A stretch of DNA of 28,288 nucleotides, from NCBI GenBank assembly GCA_027623815.1, contig JAQBUV010000032.1, forward strand, positions 1-28,288, given 5' to 3'. The position numbers and the translations under genes were made by a program. Positions 8,442 through 15,686 of the stretch are shown piece after piece. The notes under the pieces are model-generated. The model searched no databases, was not told the origin of the DNA, and saw nothing but the letters and a program-made list of their open reading frames with translations. Every line of letters begins with the position of its first letter. The stretch's first letter is position 1. Origin of the DNA: Casp-Chloro-G3 sp002816715 (GTDB lineage Bacteria > Chloroflexota > Dehalococcoidia > Lucifugimonadales > UBA3495).

Positions 8442-9323
8442 TTATGTTCCTGCGGTGTGGCCCTCTATCCCCAAGTTGTCCAGTATCTTTGAGACTGAGT
8501 AGCTACGGTTCAATACGTAAAAGTGGACGCCCGGCACCCCGCTATCCCAAAGCTCTCTTACCTGCTTGGTAGCGTACTCAATTCCCAGCTCGCGGACTGC
8601 GTTATCGTCATCAGCATACTGGTCCAATTGCCGGTCCAACTCCGGCGGTATGGTCGCCCCGCACAGGCCGGTGAACCGTCGAATCTGCGCGGTGCTGAGT
8701 ATGGGAAGCACACCGGGCAATACCGGCACGTTAATGCCTGCCTTTGCCGCCCGGTCCAAAAACGCGTAAAAGTGGTCATTATCGTAGAACAACTGGGTTA
8801 CCAGAAAATCAACCCCTTGGTCCACTTTTCGCTTGGCGTACTCAATGTCCTGGATCAAGTCACGGGACTCAACGTGGCCTTCCGGGTAACAGGCCCCAGC
8901 AACGCCAAATTGGAAGTTCTGACGGATATGCTTGATCAGGCTGGTGGCGTGTTCAAAACCACCAGCCACTGGAACGAAATCAGTCTGGCCCTGGGGAGGG
9001 TCACCCCGCAGTGCAATAATGTTCTCAATGCCATTTTGGTCCAGACGTTCCAATACACTCTGGATTTCTTCCCTGGTCTGAGCGACACAGGTCAGATGCG
9101 CCATAACCTCAAGGTCAGTCTCCCGTTTGATGTACATGGTAATTTCTTCGGTGAACGCCCTGGTTGACCCGCCAGCGCCGTAAGTGACCGACGCAAAGTC
9201 TGGCTGATACGCCTTCACCCGATCAATTACGCGCAAGACATTGGGTATCCCATCCGCTTCTCGAGGGGGGAAAAATTCACAGGATATAGTACGTTTTTCT
9301 TTGAGCAGATCCCTAATCTTCAA
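8442..9323 (-). CDS. metF: 5,10-methylenetetrahydrofolate reductase
   Basis: This 293-aa FAD-dependent TIM-barrel reductase converts methylene-THF to methyl-THF for methionine synthesis. Hallmarks are SCEFFPPREADG at the N-terminus (substrate-binding Glu region), SVTYGAGGSTR, HLTCVAQT, IIALRGDPPQG and the flavin-binding ATSLIKHIR...VAGACYPEGH stretch; DFLVTQLFYDN and GVLPILSTAQIRRF complete the barrel. Length matches the bacterial family. The start is TTG at 9321-9323 with AGGGA about 7 nt upstream. No methionine synthase lies nearby. Confidence 0.94.
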   Translation of the reverse strand: MKIRDLLKEKRTISCEFFPPREADGIPNVLRVIDRVKAYQPDFASVTYGAGGSTRAFTEEITMYIKRETDLEVMAHLTCVAQTREEIQSVLERLDQNGIENIIALRGDPPQGQTDFVPVAGGFEHATSLIKHIRQNFQFGVAGACYPEGHVESRDLIQDIEYAKRKVDQGVDFLVTQLFYDNDHFYAFLDRAAKAGINVPVLPGVLPILSTAQIRRFTGLCGATIPPELDRQLDQYADDDNAVRELGIEYATKQVRELWDSGVPGVHFYVLNRSYSVSKILDNLGIEGHTAGT

Positions 9324-9443
9324 AAGTTGTCCCTATCTCTACTTCTGGGCACAAAAATGAAGCCAGCATTCTGCCCGGCATTGCTACAATGATTTATATT
9401 CCAAAATACTATCTCCCCTAGACTGGGTCAAGGGAGGACTGCT

Positions 9444-10223
9444 TTAGAACTCTGGTTGTCGCTTTTCTTTGAAGGCCCTGATGCCTTCCTGAGGGTGCGG
9501 CGAGGTAGCAAAGTATTGCACAAAGGCCGCACCCTCCAACGCCAAGCCGTCGCGCAGCGGCAAGTCCTTACCGCGTTGGGTGATGGACTTGATCCAGCCC
9601 AACCCGGTGCGGCTTTTGCCTCGCAGGGAAGCCAGTAGACCTTCAAGTTCATCATCAATGCGCTCGGTTGGCACCGACCTTAGAGCCAGACCCCAATCAA
9701 CAGCTTCCGGGCCAGAAAGCCAGCGCCCGGTGGTCAGCAATTCCATCGCCCGCTGCATGCCCACTCGACCGGGCAGTCTTTGGGTCGAACCGCCGCCGGG
9801 CATCAGCCCAAAATTGGCGTGCTGGTCACCCAACTTGGCATCTTCAGCAACTATTACCATATCGCAAGCCAGCACCAGTTCCAAGCCGCCAGCCAGAGCA
9901 AAGCCGTGCACCACCGCAATAGTCGGCACCGGCAGTTCTTCCAGCTGTAGGAAGCACCGGTTTAGCAAGTCGATATAGGGCTTTAGCTGGGCCAGATCGC
10001 CAAATATCGAGTCAAAGAATATCAGGTCGGCCCCGGCGCAGAATGACCGGCCCTCGCCGCGAATCACCAGAGCCTTGACGCTCTGGTCTTGACCAACTGC
10101 CGCCACCGCGTCGGATAACTCCTGAAGCAATTCAGGACTCAGCGCGTTCATTGCATCGGGACGGTTTAGCCGGATGGTGGCTACCGCGTTTTCCCTGGCC
10201 ACTTTGATATTACTATATTCCAC
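9444..10223 (-). CDS. Enoyl-CoA hydratase/isomerase family (crotonase) protein
   Basis: This is a 259-aa crotonase-fold protein. Oxyanion-hole segments are visible: SFCAGADL near residue 60 and HGFALAGGLELVLACD at about 106-121. The helix with the second catalytic Glu is kept (E161 in MQRAMELLTTG). The position of the first catalytic Glu (usually PE in the FGQPE motif) is His here (LGDQHANFGLMPGGG, H135), so ordinary hydratase chemistry is doubtful; isomerase, hydrolase or another crotonase activity is possible. GTG start with GGAG 8 nt upstream. Probably the first gene of a minus-strand run towards metF (120-bp gap). Confidence 0.85.
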   Translation of the reverse strand: MEYSNIKVARENAVATIRLNRPDAMNALSPELLQELSDAVAAVGQDQSVKALVIRGEGRSFCAGADLIFFDSIFGDLAQLKPYIDLLNRCFLQLEELPVPTIAVVHGFALAGGLELVLACDMVIVAEDAKLGDQHANFGLMPGGGSTQRLPGRVGMQRAMELLTTGRWLSGPEAVDWGLALRSVPTERIDDELEGLLASLRGKSRTGLGWIKSITQRGKDLPLRDGLALEGAAFVQYFATSPHPQEGIRAFKEKRQPEF

Positions 10224-10287
10224 CAGACTTCTCCTGCACCTATGTCATAATATACCAGAATGATCGGTACTAAACATGGTTATCCAT

Positions 10288-10309
10288 TGTGTTACCCCTG
10301 TGTTACCCC
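10288..10309. repeat. 11-bp tandem duplication TGTGTTACCCC
   Basis: Two exact head-to-tail copies lie just upstream of the DUF167 gene, in the divergent intergenic region between it and the crotonase gene. They could be operator-like or a slippage duplication. Confidence 0.5.
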
Positions 10310-10326
10310 ACGCCACCCTGCGCCGA

Positions 10327-10617
10327 ATGAGCCAAACGACAGAGCCGACAACCACCGTCAAAGTCCGCGTGCAGCCCAGAGCTTCCCGAAATCAGATCGT
10401 GGGCTTTATGGGGGACACGCTGCGAGTACGGGTAACCGCGCCGCCAGAGGACGGCAAAGCAAACCAGGCGGTGATCGTCCTGCTAGCCGGCAGCTTGGAC
10501 GTTGCCAAGTCGAGAGTGCAGATCATCAGGGGACACGGCTCTAGGGATAAGCTAATCTCTGTTGATGGCTTGAGTCTAGACGAAATACAACGCCGTCTGC
10601 AAAACCTCAGGAGTTAA
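10327..10617 (+). CDS. DUF167 / YggU family protein
   Basis: This is a 96-aa protein of the widely conserved YggU-like family of unknown function. It shows the family signature VKVRVQPRASRNQIVGF, then LRVRVTAPPEDGKANQAVI and IIRGHGSRDKLI. The frame can start further upstream at 10276, but the family begins a few residues before the VKVRV strand, so the ATG at 10327 is preferred; no clear ribosome-binding site precedes either start. Divergent from the crotonase gene. Confidence 0.85.
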   Translation: MSQTTEPTTTVKVRVQPRASRNQIVGFMGDTLRVRVTAPPEDGKANQAVIVLLAGSLDVAKSRVQIIRGHGSRDKLISVDGLSLDEIQRRLQNLRS

Positions 10618-10705
10618 CCGTTGGTAACGTTTCAGCTCAGTCGGCATGAACCAGATAAACCGATCTGGCCCCGTCTTACTCTGCACCGTATTGCGACGTA
10701 TGACG

Positions 10706-10711
10706 TATAAT
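10706..10711 (+). promoter_or_regulatory. Candidate -10 box TATAAT for the phosphatase gene
   Basis: A perfect TATAAT lies 62 bp upstream of the GTG start at 10773. The -35 position is poor, so the promoter would depend on an activator or on the strong -10. Confidence 0.35.
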
Positions 10712-10772
10712 GTAGCGGCTCAAGCTGAGGCCATGCCGCTGTCAGCCGACCCCACTATTTGGAGTACGACCC

Positions 10773-11222
10773 GTGACTTACATGAACTTTAGCTGGATTT
10801 TGGAGGGTTCACTGGCCGGCGCTCAAGGGCCCACCAACACTCGCGATATAACATTTCTAAAGTTGAACGACATCCTGGCAGTGGTCCGCATGGAGGAAAG
10901 AACCATTTCTGTCGAACCCTGGCAACTGGTGGAGTTGTACGAACCCGTGCCTGATTTTGCGGCCCCCAGTATGGAGCAGATCCATCGAATAGTGAATTTC
11001 GTGGAAGAACAAATGGAAACCTGGGAGCGTCCGGTGGTGGTTACTTGCGCCGCTGGCATGGGCCGCACCGGCACAATTCTGGCTTGCTACTTCGTCAAGG
11101 TGGGCTACCAACCTCAGGAGGCCATCGACCACGTCCGGCAAGAGCGCCCAGGGTCAATACAGAGCAGAGACCAGGTGGACGCGGTGCATCAGTACGCCAG
11201 ATATCTTAAAGGCGGAGAGTAG
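10773..11222 (+). CDS. Dual-specificity-type protein phosphatase
   Basis: This is a 149-aa compact cysteine phosphatase. The P-loop CAAGMGRTG has nucleophile C92 and R98 (CX5R), with Thr instead of the usual His before the Cys. The Asp of DFAAPS (D61) is in the right place for the general acid, as in the small atypical DUSP23-like and archaeal phosphatases. The helix after the P-loop (ILACYFVKVGYQPQEAIDHV) and the RPGSIQSRDQ segment also match. Likely substrates are phosphoproteins or small phosphorylated molecules. GTG start with GGAG about 8 nt upstream. A stand-alone gene with its own candidate promoter. Confidence 0.85.
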   Translation: MTYMNFSWILEGSLAGAQGPTNTRDITFLKLNDILAVVRMEERTISVEPWQLVELYEPVPDFAAPSMEQIHRIVNFVEEQMETWERPVVVTCAAGMGRTGTILACYFVKVGYQPQEAIDHVRQERPGSIQSRDQVDAVHQYARYLKGGE

Positions 11223-11339
11223 CAGTCGAAGTGTGGAAGTCGGACAACGCAAAACCGCAGAAAATATCGTTAGTGCCACTCTTCGCGACCGGCAATTCCC
11301 GACAGTTCTGCGGTTTAGCAGGGGTGGTGATAGGTCGGG

Positions 11340-11522
11340 CTAGGCCGCCATTTTGCCCGAACCTACCTTATCAAGATCAAGCTTTGAATTATTGGCATTG
11401 GCCTCAAAGATTCGGCCGCACTGCATACACTTGGTGAAAACCCCGTAAGCATCTTCATCCAGGTACAAATCTCCCCTGCATTTGGTGCACGCCTTTAAAA
11501 ATAACCGGTTGCTTCCCTTCAT
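11340..11522 (-). CDS. Small zinc-ribbon protein
   Basis: This is a 60-aa protein with two CxxC knuckles (C12/C15 in CTKCRGDLYLDEDAYG and C32/C35 in CMQCGRIFE), the pattern of a single zinc ribbon. A short charged tail follows. ATG start with GAGG 7 nt upstream (TGAGGTAATTT), which makes it a convincing small gene. Likely a nucleic-acid or protein-binding adaptor; no partner is evident. It is convergent with the phosphatase gene (117-bp gap). Confidence 0.75.
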   Translation of the reverse strand: MKGSNRLFLKACTKCRGDLYLDEDAYGVFTKCMQCGRIFEANANNSKLDLDKVGSGKMAA

Positions 11523-11842
11523 AAATTACCTCACTTGCCTCGCGACTTGCTTCGCGGAAACTATTCTCATTCTCTTGCTCAATTTGGATGCCACTGCCGA
11601 GTATACGGTTCAAATGTTATGACAATTTGAAGATGATGTATCATCCATGTAACGTATCCAACATTACGCAAAGTCGGCCAAACTGGATGTGACCGCCATC
11701 ACTCATACATCTCCTAACACATCTCCAAATTTGAGCCCCATGCCAATACTGACGAACCAGGGGCCGAAAAAGTTCCCGACCCATGCTAAACTGGATCGTC
11801 AATCAATATTGATCGATTGAACTCACAACTCTGGAGAACAGA
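11523..11842. other. Intergenic region, 320 bp, with a 12-bp palindrome
   Basis: No gene is visible. The divergent region between the zinc ribbon and JAMM genes must hold both promoters. TGCTAAACT at 11784-11792 fits an extended -10 for the JAMM gene. An exact palindrome, ATCAATATTGAT (11802-11813), sits just downstream of it and could be an operator or simply AT-rich chance. Confidence 0.4.
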
Positions 11843-12331
11843 ATGTCCGCCAATCCAACTCCGCTGGAGATACCCCGATCCCTTCTTGAAGAAGTCTACC
11901 GAGCAGCCCGCGAGACCTTCCCCTTCGAGTGCTGCGGCTGGCTGGTTGGAGGCAAGGGAGGCCCGTCGGTTTCGGTGGTGCGCAAGTGTATCAACGCTCA
12001 GGTGGCGGGCGCGCACCCGACGACGCCCGAGCGGGGCGCCGAGACCGCGTACGTGTTCTCTGGCGCAGATCTGATGGACTTGAACCGCAGTCTGGACACC
12101 GAGGAACCAGCCCGCATCATCTACCATTCCCATCCCAACGGGCAGGCATACCTATCGGAGACCGACCGAGGCGTGGCCGCCAGCCCCTGGGGCGACGGGC
12201 CAGCTTACCCAGTGCAGCAATTGGTGGTGGGTATCGACGCGCACCGAGTGGTTGAGGCGGCATTGTTCGACTGGTCCGACGAGGAGAACGGATTTGTGGA
12301 GATTGCCCGGTTTGAGGGGGCGGAAGTCTAA
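11843..12331 (+). CDS. JAMM/MPN metallopeptidase (Mov34/PAD-1 family)
   Basis: This is a 162-aa zinc isopeptidase-type protein. The complete JAMM motif is present: E29 in FPFECCGWLVG, then H95-S-H97 in YHSHPNGQAYLSETD with S105 and D108. Bacterial relatives cleave ubiquitin-like sulfur-carrier proteins from cysteine or target proteins, for example Mec acting on CysO-cysteine. No MoaD/ThiS-like or E1-like gene adjoins in the window, so the substrate is open. ATG start; upstream CTGGAGAACAGA provides GGAG 7 nt before it. Convergent with the antiporter gene that follows. Confidence 0.88.
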   Translation: MSANPTPLEIPRSLLEEVYRAARETFPFECCGWLVGGKGGPSVSVVRKCINAQVAGAHPTTPERGAETAYVFSGADLMDLNRSLDTEEPARIIYHSHPNGQAYLSETDRGVAASPWGDGPAYPVQQLVVGIDAHRVVEAALFDWSDEENGFVEIARFEGAEV

Positions 12332-12397
12332 ACTTGTCGAGACTGGATTAACCTACGACGTAAATTTTACGAGTTAGGCCAGGCCACCCACCGCATC

Positions 12398-13444
12398 TTA
12401 ATAGAGTTCCTGGCTAGACTTGGCGGTCGTGTCGGCTCCGGCCACGCTGGGCGAACCCAATGTAGCAACCGCCACCGCTCCGGCTACATAAATTGCCGCC
12501 ATCAATGCCAGCACCGCCGATGCTATAACCCGGTGGATGCGCTTATGCGCCAACACCAAGACCAATCCCACCAGCATCAATACAATCGCCACCCCGCCAG
12601 CGACAAAGTGGGTCGGATCGGTCTGGTTCAGGATTATCCCCTGACGATAGAAGAGGTCGGCATAAAACAGAATGGTCACGTTGAAGGCACAACTCCCAAA
12701 GAGGTTGGCTATCCCCAGGTCAGCCGCCCCAATCCGGGCAGCGGCAATGGTAGCGGTGGCCTCCGGCATGGTGGTCACCAAAGAAGCTACCAGAATGCCC
12801 AGAGTGCTAGATGCCACGCCGGTGATCGCCGCAATGCTGTCAACGCTAAAGGCCAGGAAAAACCCGGATATGATTACTCCAACCGATACCAGGCTGAACA
12901 TTACCCAGGCTCTAGTCAGACTCATGTCCACCGGCTCATCGGAAGAGTCCTCTTCCTGTGGCCGCTTGGCATAGACTATCCGCATGCCCACCAAAAATAC
13001 CACCAGCAGTATTATGGAGGACAGGCCGATGTTCCAGAAGGAAATATCCGGCTTGAACACGGTAAAAATCACGGTAAGCGCGGTCAAAATAACCGCCAGC
13101 GTAATCAAGTAACCCTGTTCCGGCGCAACTTTTTGCAGGAAGCTCTTGCCGCCAAAGATCAGGGCCACCACCGCAAAGGTGAGCATGTTGAGCATGTTGG
13201 CGCCCAAGATATTCCCCAAAGCCAACTCTGGGTTAGGCGGGTCAAGCCTCACCGCCGAAATATTGGTCGACAACTCTGGCAGCGACGTAGCCATTGCCAC
13301 CAGGATACTGCCCACAAACAGTCTTCCCCACCCAGTGAGGGTCGCCAGGGCATCGCCGTACTTGGCCAACTGAGTGCCAAAATAGATAACGGTTCCTGCG
13401 CTGACCAGAAAGATACCTATTGCTACGGCCAATTCAAGGCCCAT
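12398..13444 (-). CDS. Ca2+/cation antiporter (CaCA family)
   Basis: This is a 348-aa integral membrane exchanger with about ten hydrophobic helices in two homologous halves. Each half bears an alpha-repeat: ATSLPELSTNISAV...GNILGANMLNM in the first, and TTMPEATATIAAARIG...NLFGSCAFN in the second. The conserved Glu of each repeat, which binds the cation, is present. An acidic cytoplasmic loop (EEDSSDEPVD, near residue 170) links the halves. Likely Ca2+ (or Na+)/H+ exchange. ATG start with GAGGA about 9 nt upstream. Same strand as leuB, 103 bp downstream of it. Confidence 0.9.
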   Translation of the reverse strand: MGLELAVAIGIFLVSAGTVIYFGTQLAKYGDALATLTGWGRLFVGSILVAMATSLPELSTNISAVRLDPPNPELALGNILGANMLNMLTFAVVALIFGGKSFLQKVAPEQGYLITLAVILTALTVIFTVFKPDISFWNIGLSSIILLVVFLVGMRIVYAKRPQEEDSSDEPVDMSLTRAWVMFSLVSVGVIISGFFLAFSVDSIAAITGVASSTLGILVASLVTTMPEATATIAAARIGAADLGIANLFGSCAFNVTILFYADLFYRQGIILNQTDPTHFVAGGVAIVLMLVGLVLVLAHKRIHRVIASAVLALMAAIYVAGAVAVATLGSPSVAGADTTAKSSQELY

Positions 13445-13547
13445 TTTAAAAATTCCTCATACATGATTTCTGCCGACGATACTAGCAGCAATCTAGAGTT
13501 GCTGGTCACGCCGGCGGTGGTTAACCGGGAAAGAGAACTATGAGAGT

Positions 13548-14639
13548 TTAGACCAGCGCATCAACTATTCGTTGGCCCATCTCAGTGGTGCTGACTTTTT
13601 GCGCGCCTTCAGTGGCGATGTCCGGCGTGCGGTATCCTTGATCCAGGGCAACTTCCACCGCCCGCTCAATGCTGGCGGCCTCCTCAGTCAGCCCCAGAGA
13701 GTAACGCAGCATCAATGCGACACTGAGAATCGAACCAACGGGATTGGCAATGCCTTTACCGGCAATGTCCGGGGCGGTGCCGTGAATCGGTTCGTAGAAT
13801 CCCTTTGTGCGCCGCCCGGCCACCGGCACATCCGACAAACTGGCCGAGGGCAGCAGACCCATTGACGCCGCCAACACCGCCGCCTCGTCGGTGAGGATGT
13901 CGCCAAAGGTGTTTTCCGCGACTATTACATCGAAACTGCTGGGCCGCTGCACCAACTGCATGGCGCAAGCGTCCACCAGAACATGCTCAAGTTCCACGTC
14001 GGGATAATCTTGGGCCAAACGAGTGGCGATCTGCCGCCACAAGCGTGAGCATTCCAGGACGTTGGCTTTGTCGACCGAAGTCAGTTTCTTGCGCCGTCCT
14101 TGGGCTAGCGCAAACCCGACCCGCAGCACTCGTTCGATTTCAGCTTCGGTGTAAAACATGGTATCTACGCCAGTCCAACCCTGGGGAGTCTGCTTGCGCT
14201 CCTTGGGTTGACCATAGTACAGGCCGCCGGTCAACTCGCGCACCACCACCATATCCACGCCTTCCAGGACATGAGGCTTGAGCACGCTGGAATTGACCAG
14301 CTTGGGATAGACTTTCACCGGACGAATATTGGCGAAAACACCCAGTTGAGCGCGGAGTTGCAGCAGTCCGTCTTCGGGACGCGTTGGAGCAGTTGGATCG
14401 TCCCATTTCGGCCCGCCCACGGCACCGAAAAGAACGGCATCAGCAGCCCAGGCCAGTTCACGAACCTCGTCCTGCAGTGGGGTGCCATGCTTGTCGATGG
14501 AAATGCCGCCAACGTCGCCGTACTGCAAGCTGAATTGATGGCCAAAAGCGCCACCCAGCGCATTTAAGACTTTGACCCCTTCATCAGTGACCTCGGGGCC
14601 GATGCCGTCGCCGCCCAGCACAGCAATGTTAAATTCCAT
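13548..14639 (-). CDS. leuB: 3-isopropylmalate dehydrogenase
   Basis: This 363-aa NAD-dependent decarboxylating dehydrogenase of leucine synthesis is full length. Signatures are the N-terminal VLGGDGIGPEV, the VVRELTGGLYYGQPK loop with the substrate-contacting residues, the VDKANVLECSRLWR helix, and the metal/NAD region VAENTFGDILTDEAAVLAAS with EPIHGTAPDIAGKGIANP. ATG start with GAGGA 5-8 nt upstream; a good promoter lies at 14679-14707. leuA, leuC and leuD are not in the window, so leucine genes are dispersed. Confidence 0.95.
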   Translation of the reverse strand: MEFNIAVLGGDGIGPEVTDEGVKVLNALGGAFGHQFSLQYGDVGGISIDKHGTPLQDEVRELAWAADAVLFGAVGGPKWDDPTAPTRPEDGLLQLRAQLGVFANIRPVKVYPKLVNSSVLKPHVLEGVDMVVVRELTGGLYYGQPKERKQTPQGWTGVDTMFYTEAEIERVLRVGFALAQGRRKKLTSVDKANVLECSRLWRQIATRLAQDYPDVELEHVLVDACAMQLVQRPSSFDVIVAENTFGDILTDEAAVLAASMGLLPSASLSDVPVAGRRTKGFYEPIHGTAPDIAGKGIANPVGSILSVALMLRYSLGLTEEAASIERAVEVALDQGYRTPDIATEGAQKVSTTEMGQRIVDALV

Positions 14640-14678
14640 TCAAATCCTCGCAAGTTCACCGGTGGAAAACCGAACATC

Positions 14679-14707
14679 AGTATACAGGCAAACAGATAGG
14701 CTATCAA
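14679..14707 (-). promoter_or_regulatory. Sigma70-type promoter for leuB
   Basis: On the minus strand TTGATA (14702-14707), 17 bp spacer, TATACT (14679-14684): five of six matches in each hexamer. The predicted transcript starts about 33 nt before the leuB ATG, too short for a leucine leader peptide. Confidence 0.55.
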
Positions 14708-14722
14708 ACGGGGGCACGGCTG

Positions 14723-14747
14723 GTAGTGAGTAAAATTGACTCACTAC
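14723..14747. repeat. 9-bp inverted repeat between leuB and the toxin-antitoxin module
   Basis: GTAGTGAGT and ACTCACTAC flank a 7-nt AAAATTG loop. It lies just upstream of the leuB -35 box and beyond the terminator at 14784, so it could be a leuB operator or a second terminator stem. Confidence 0.45.
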
Positions 14748-14783
14748 TCACCTGTTGGGAAGGTTGTCGGGACTAAAAGCAGG

Positions 14784-14811
14784 AAGGCCCCGCAAAACTG
14801 CGGGGCCTTTT
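14784..14811 (-). terminator. Intrinsic terminator of the toxin-antitoxin operon
   Basis: AAGGCCCCGC and GCGGGGCCTT form a 10-bp GC-rich stem with a 6-nt loop. It lies 26 bp past the end of the antitoxin gene. The U tract is better on the plus strand (TTTT) than on the minus strand, so it may work in both directions. Confidence 0.7.
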
Positions 14812-14836
14812 CACGATCGCGGGCAACTGATTCACG

Positions 14837-15130
14837 TTAATCCAGATCCAATTGTGCCTTAGCTTTCTCCCAAGGAATACCGTTCCCTTCCTTGGCTTCT
14901 ATTATTCCTTGTCTGAGAGCAGCCATCAGGTCGGGGTCTCCCATAATATCCATCGTCTCCAGGATGGATTCGAACAGTTCCCACGGCACCAGTGCCAGAG
15001 TGGGCTTGCCCCTTACTGTAATTGCGACGGCTTGATTCTGTTCGGTTAATTCTTTTGAAAGCTTCGGCAGTTTGGTCCGGGCCTCCGCTATCGGGATTTC
15101 CCCAATACCGTCAACTCTAGGCCCCACCAT
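14837..15130 (-). CDS. Phd/YefM-family antitoxin
   Basis: This is a 97-aa antitoxin that should bind DNA with its N-terminal part and neutralise the toxin encoded just upstream. The N-terminal EIPIAEARTKLPKLSKEL and the VAITVRGKPTLALVPWELFE strands are the standard Phd/YefM fold; the C-terminal stretch (DLMAALRQGIIEAKEGNGIPW) is the toxin-binding region. The frame opens at GTG 15139, but GGAGG lies 8 nt before the ATG at 15128-15130, so the ATG is chosen. It starts 27 bp after the toxin gene, so antitoxin is second in the operon. Confidence 0.85.
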   Translation of the reverse strand: MVGPRVDGIGEIPIAEARTKLPKLSKELTEQNQAVAITVRGKPTLALVPWELFESILETMDIMGDPDLMAALRQGIIEAKEGNGIPWEKAKAQLDLD

Positions 15131-15157
15131 GATTGTCACCTCCAGGTATCCATCTCC

Positions 15158-15499
15158 TTAGTGCTCCAACAATCCCAGTCTTATCAATCGCTGTGCCAGC
15201 TCGTAAATATCTTTTTTATCAGCCTCCTTTCTGATTCCGACTGCCACAACGAGGACTACCACCCTTCCATTGTCAATGCGGTAAATGATGCGGTATCGTT
15301 GCCCTACAGCCCGGAGAGTTCGATAGCCTGACAGTTCGCCATAGAGGGCCTTGCCCTGCTTGTCCTCATCTTCAACCAATTGGTCGATTCTATTCGCTAT
15401 CTGTCGCCTGACTCTCTGGTCGGTTATCTCACTTAGCATCACAAGAGCCGTTGGCATGATTTCCAGTTCGTACCGCACCGCCTGTCTCCAACGCGCCAT
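15158..15499 (-). CDS. RelE/ParE-superfamily toxin
   Basis: This is a 113-aa small basic toxin. The pattern YELEIMPTALVMLSEITDQR, then RTLRAVGQRYRIIYRIDNGRVV and a C-terminal KKDIYEL helix is typical of RelE-like mRNA interferases, with the basic RYRIIYRI strand. The open frame reaches 15559, but the promoter at 15513-15541 lies inside that extension, and the domain begins at YELEI, so the ATG at 15497-15499 is used. The leader is only about 7 nt, nearly leaderless. It precedes the antitoxin gene. Confidence 0.82.
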   Translation of the reverse strand: MARWRQAVRYELEIMPTALVMLSEITDQRVRRQIANRIDQLVEDEDKQGKALYGELSGYRTLRAVGQRYRIIYRIDNGRVVVLVVAVGIRKEADKKDIYELAQRLIRLGLLEH

Positions 15500-15502
15500 T
15501 CT

Positions 15503-15541
15503 TGTACAATATAGTGTACATTTACATGTGCAATATGTCAA
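15503..15541 (-). promoter_or_regulatory. Promoter and palindromic operator of the toxin-antitoxin operon
   Basis: On the minus strand a perfect TTGACA (15536-15541), 17-bp spacer and TACACT (15513-15518) form a promoter. Two TGTACA hexamers, each self-complementary, at 15503-15508 and 15515-15520 form a symmetric site that overlaps the -10 box and start point. This placement suits autorepression by the toxin-antitoxin complex, as is usual for such operons. Confidence 0.65.
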
Positions 15542-15616
15542 CTGTGGCGATGGTGTCAAATTGGCCCACTACCGCACGGCATTCGCCAGCGACACACTCA
15601 AGAGACCCCTGCTTCC

Positions 15617-15645
15617 TTGCCTGCGATGCGGCTTTGGTCTATCAT
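15617..15645 (+). promoter_or_regulatory. Candidate promoter of the glc operon
   Basis: TTGCCT (15617-15622), 17-bp spacer, TATCAT (15640-15645), about 41 bp before the glcD ATG. Match is four of six and five of six. It lies in the divergent region shared with the toxin-antitoxin operon. Confidence 0.4.
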
Positions 15646-15686
15646 CCAAAGACGGGTATCAATCAACGGGTGTCAGTCAAATCAAC

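Noticed and set aside
11607..11615. GGTTCAAAT resembling a tRNA T-loop
   Set aside because: No matching acceptor, D or anticodon stems around it.
12533..13543. A 336-codon open frame on the plus strand opposite the Ca2+/cation antiporter
   Set aside because: His/Gln/Arg-rich, no domain, no ribosome-binding site; it is the antisense shadow of a clear membrane protein gene.
15351..15686. N-terminal extension of glcD to 15351
   Set aside because: It runs through the toxin-antitoxin promoter and toxin gene on the other strand, and the FAD-domain homology starts only after 15687.
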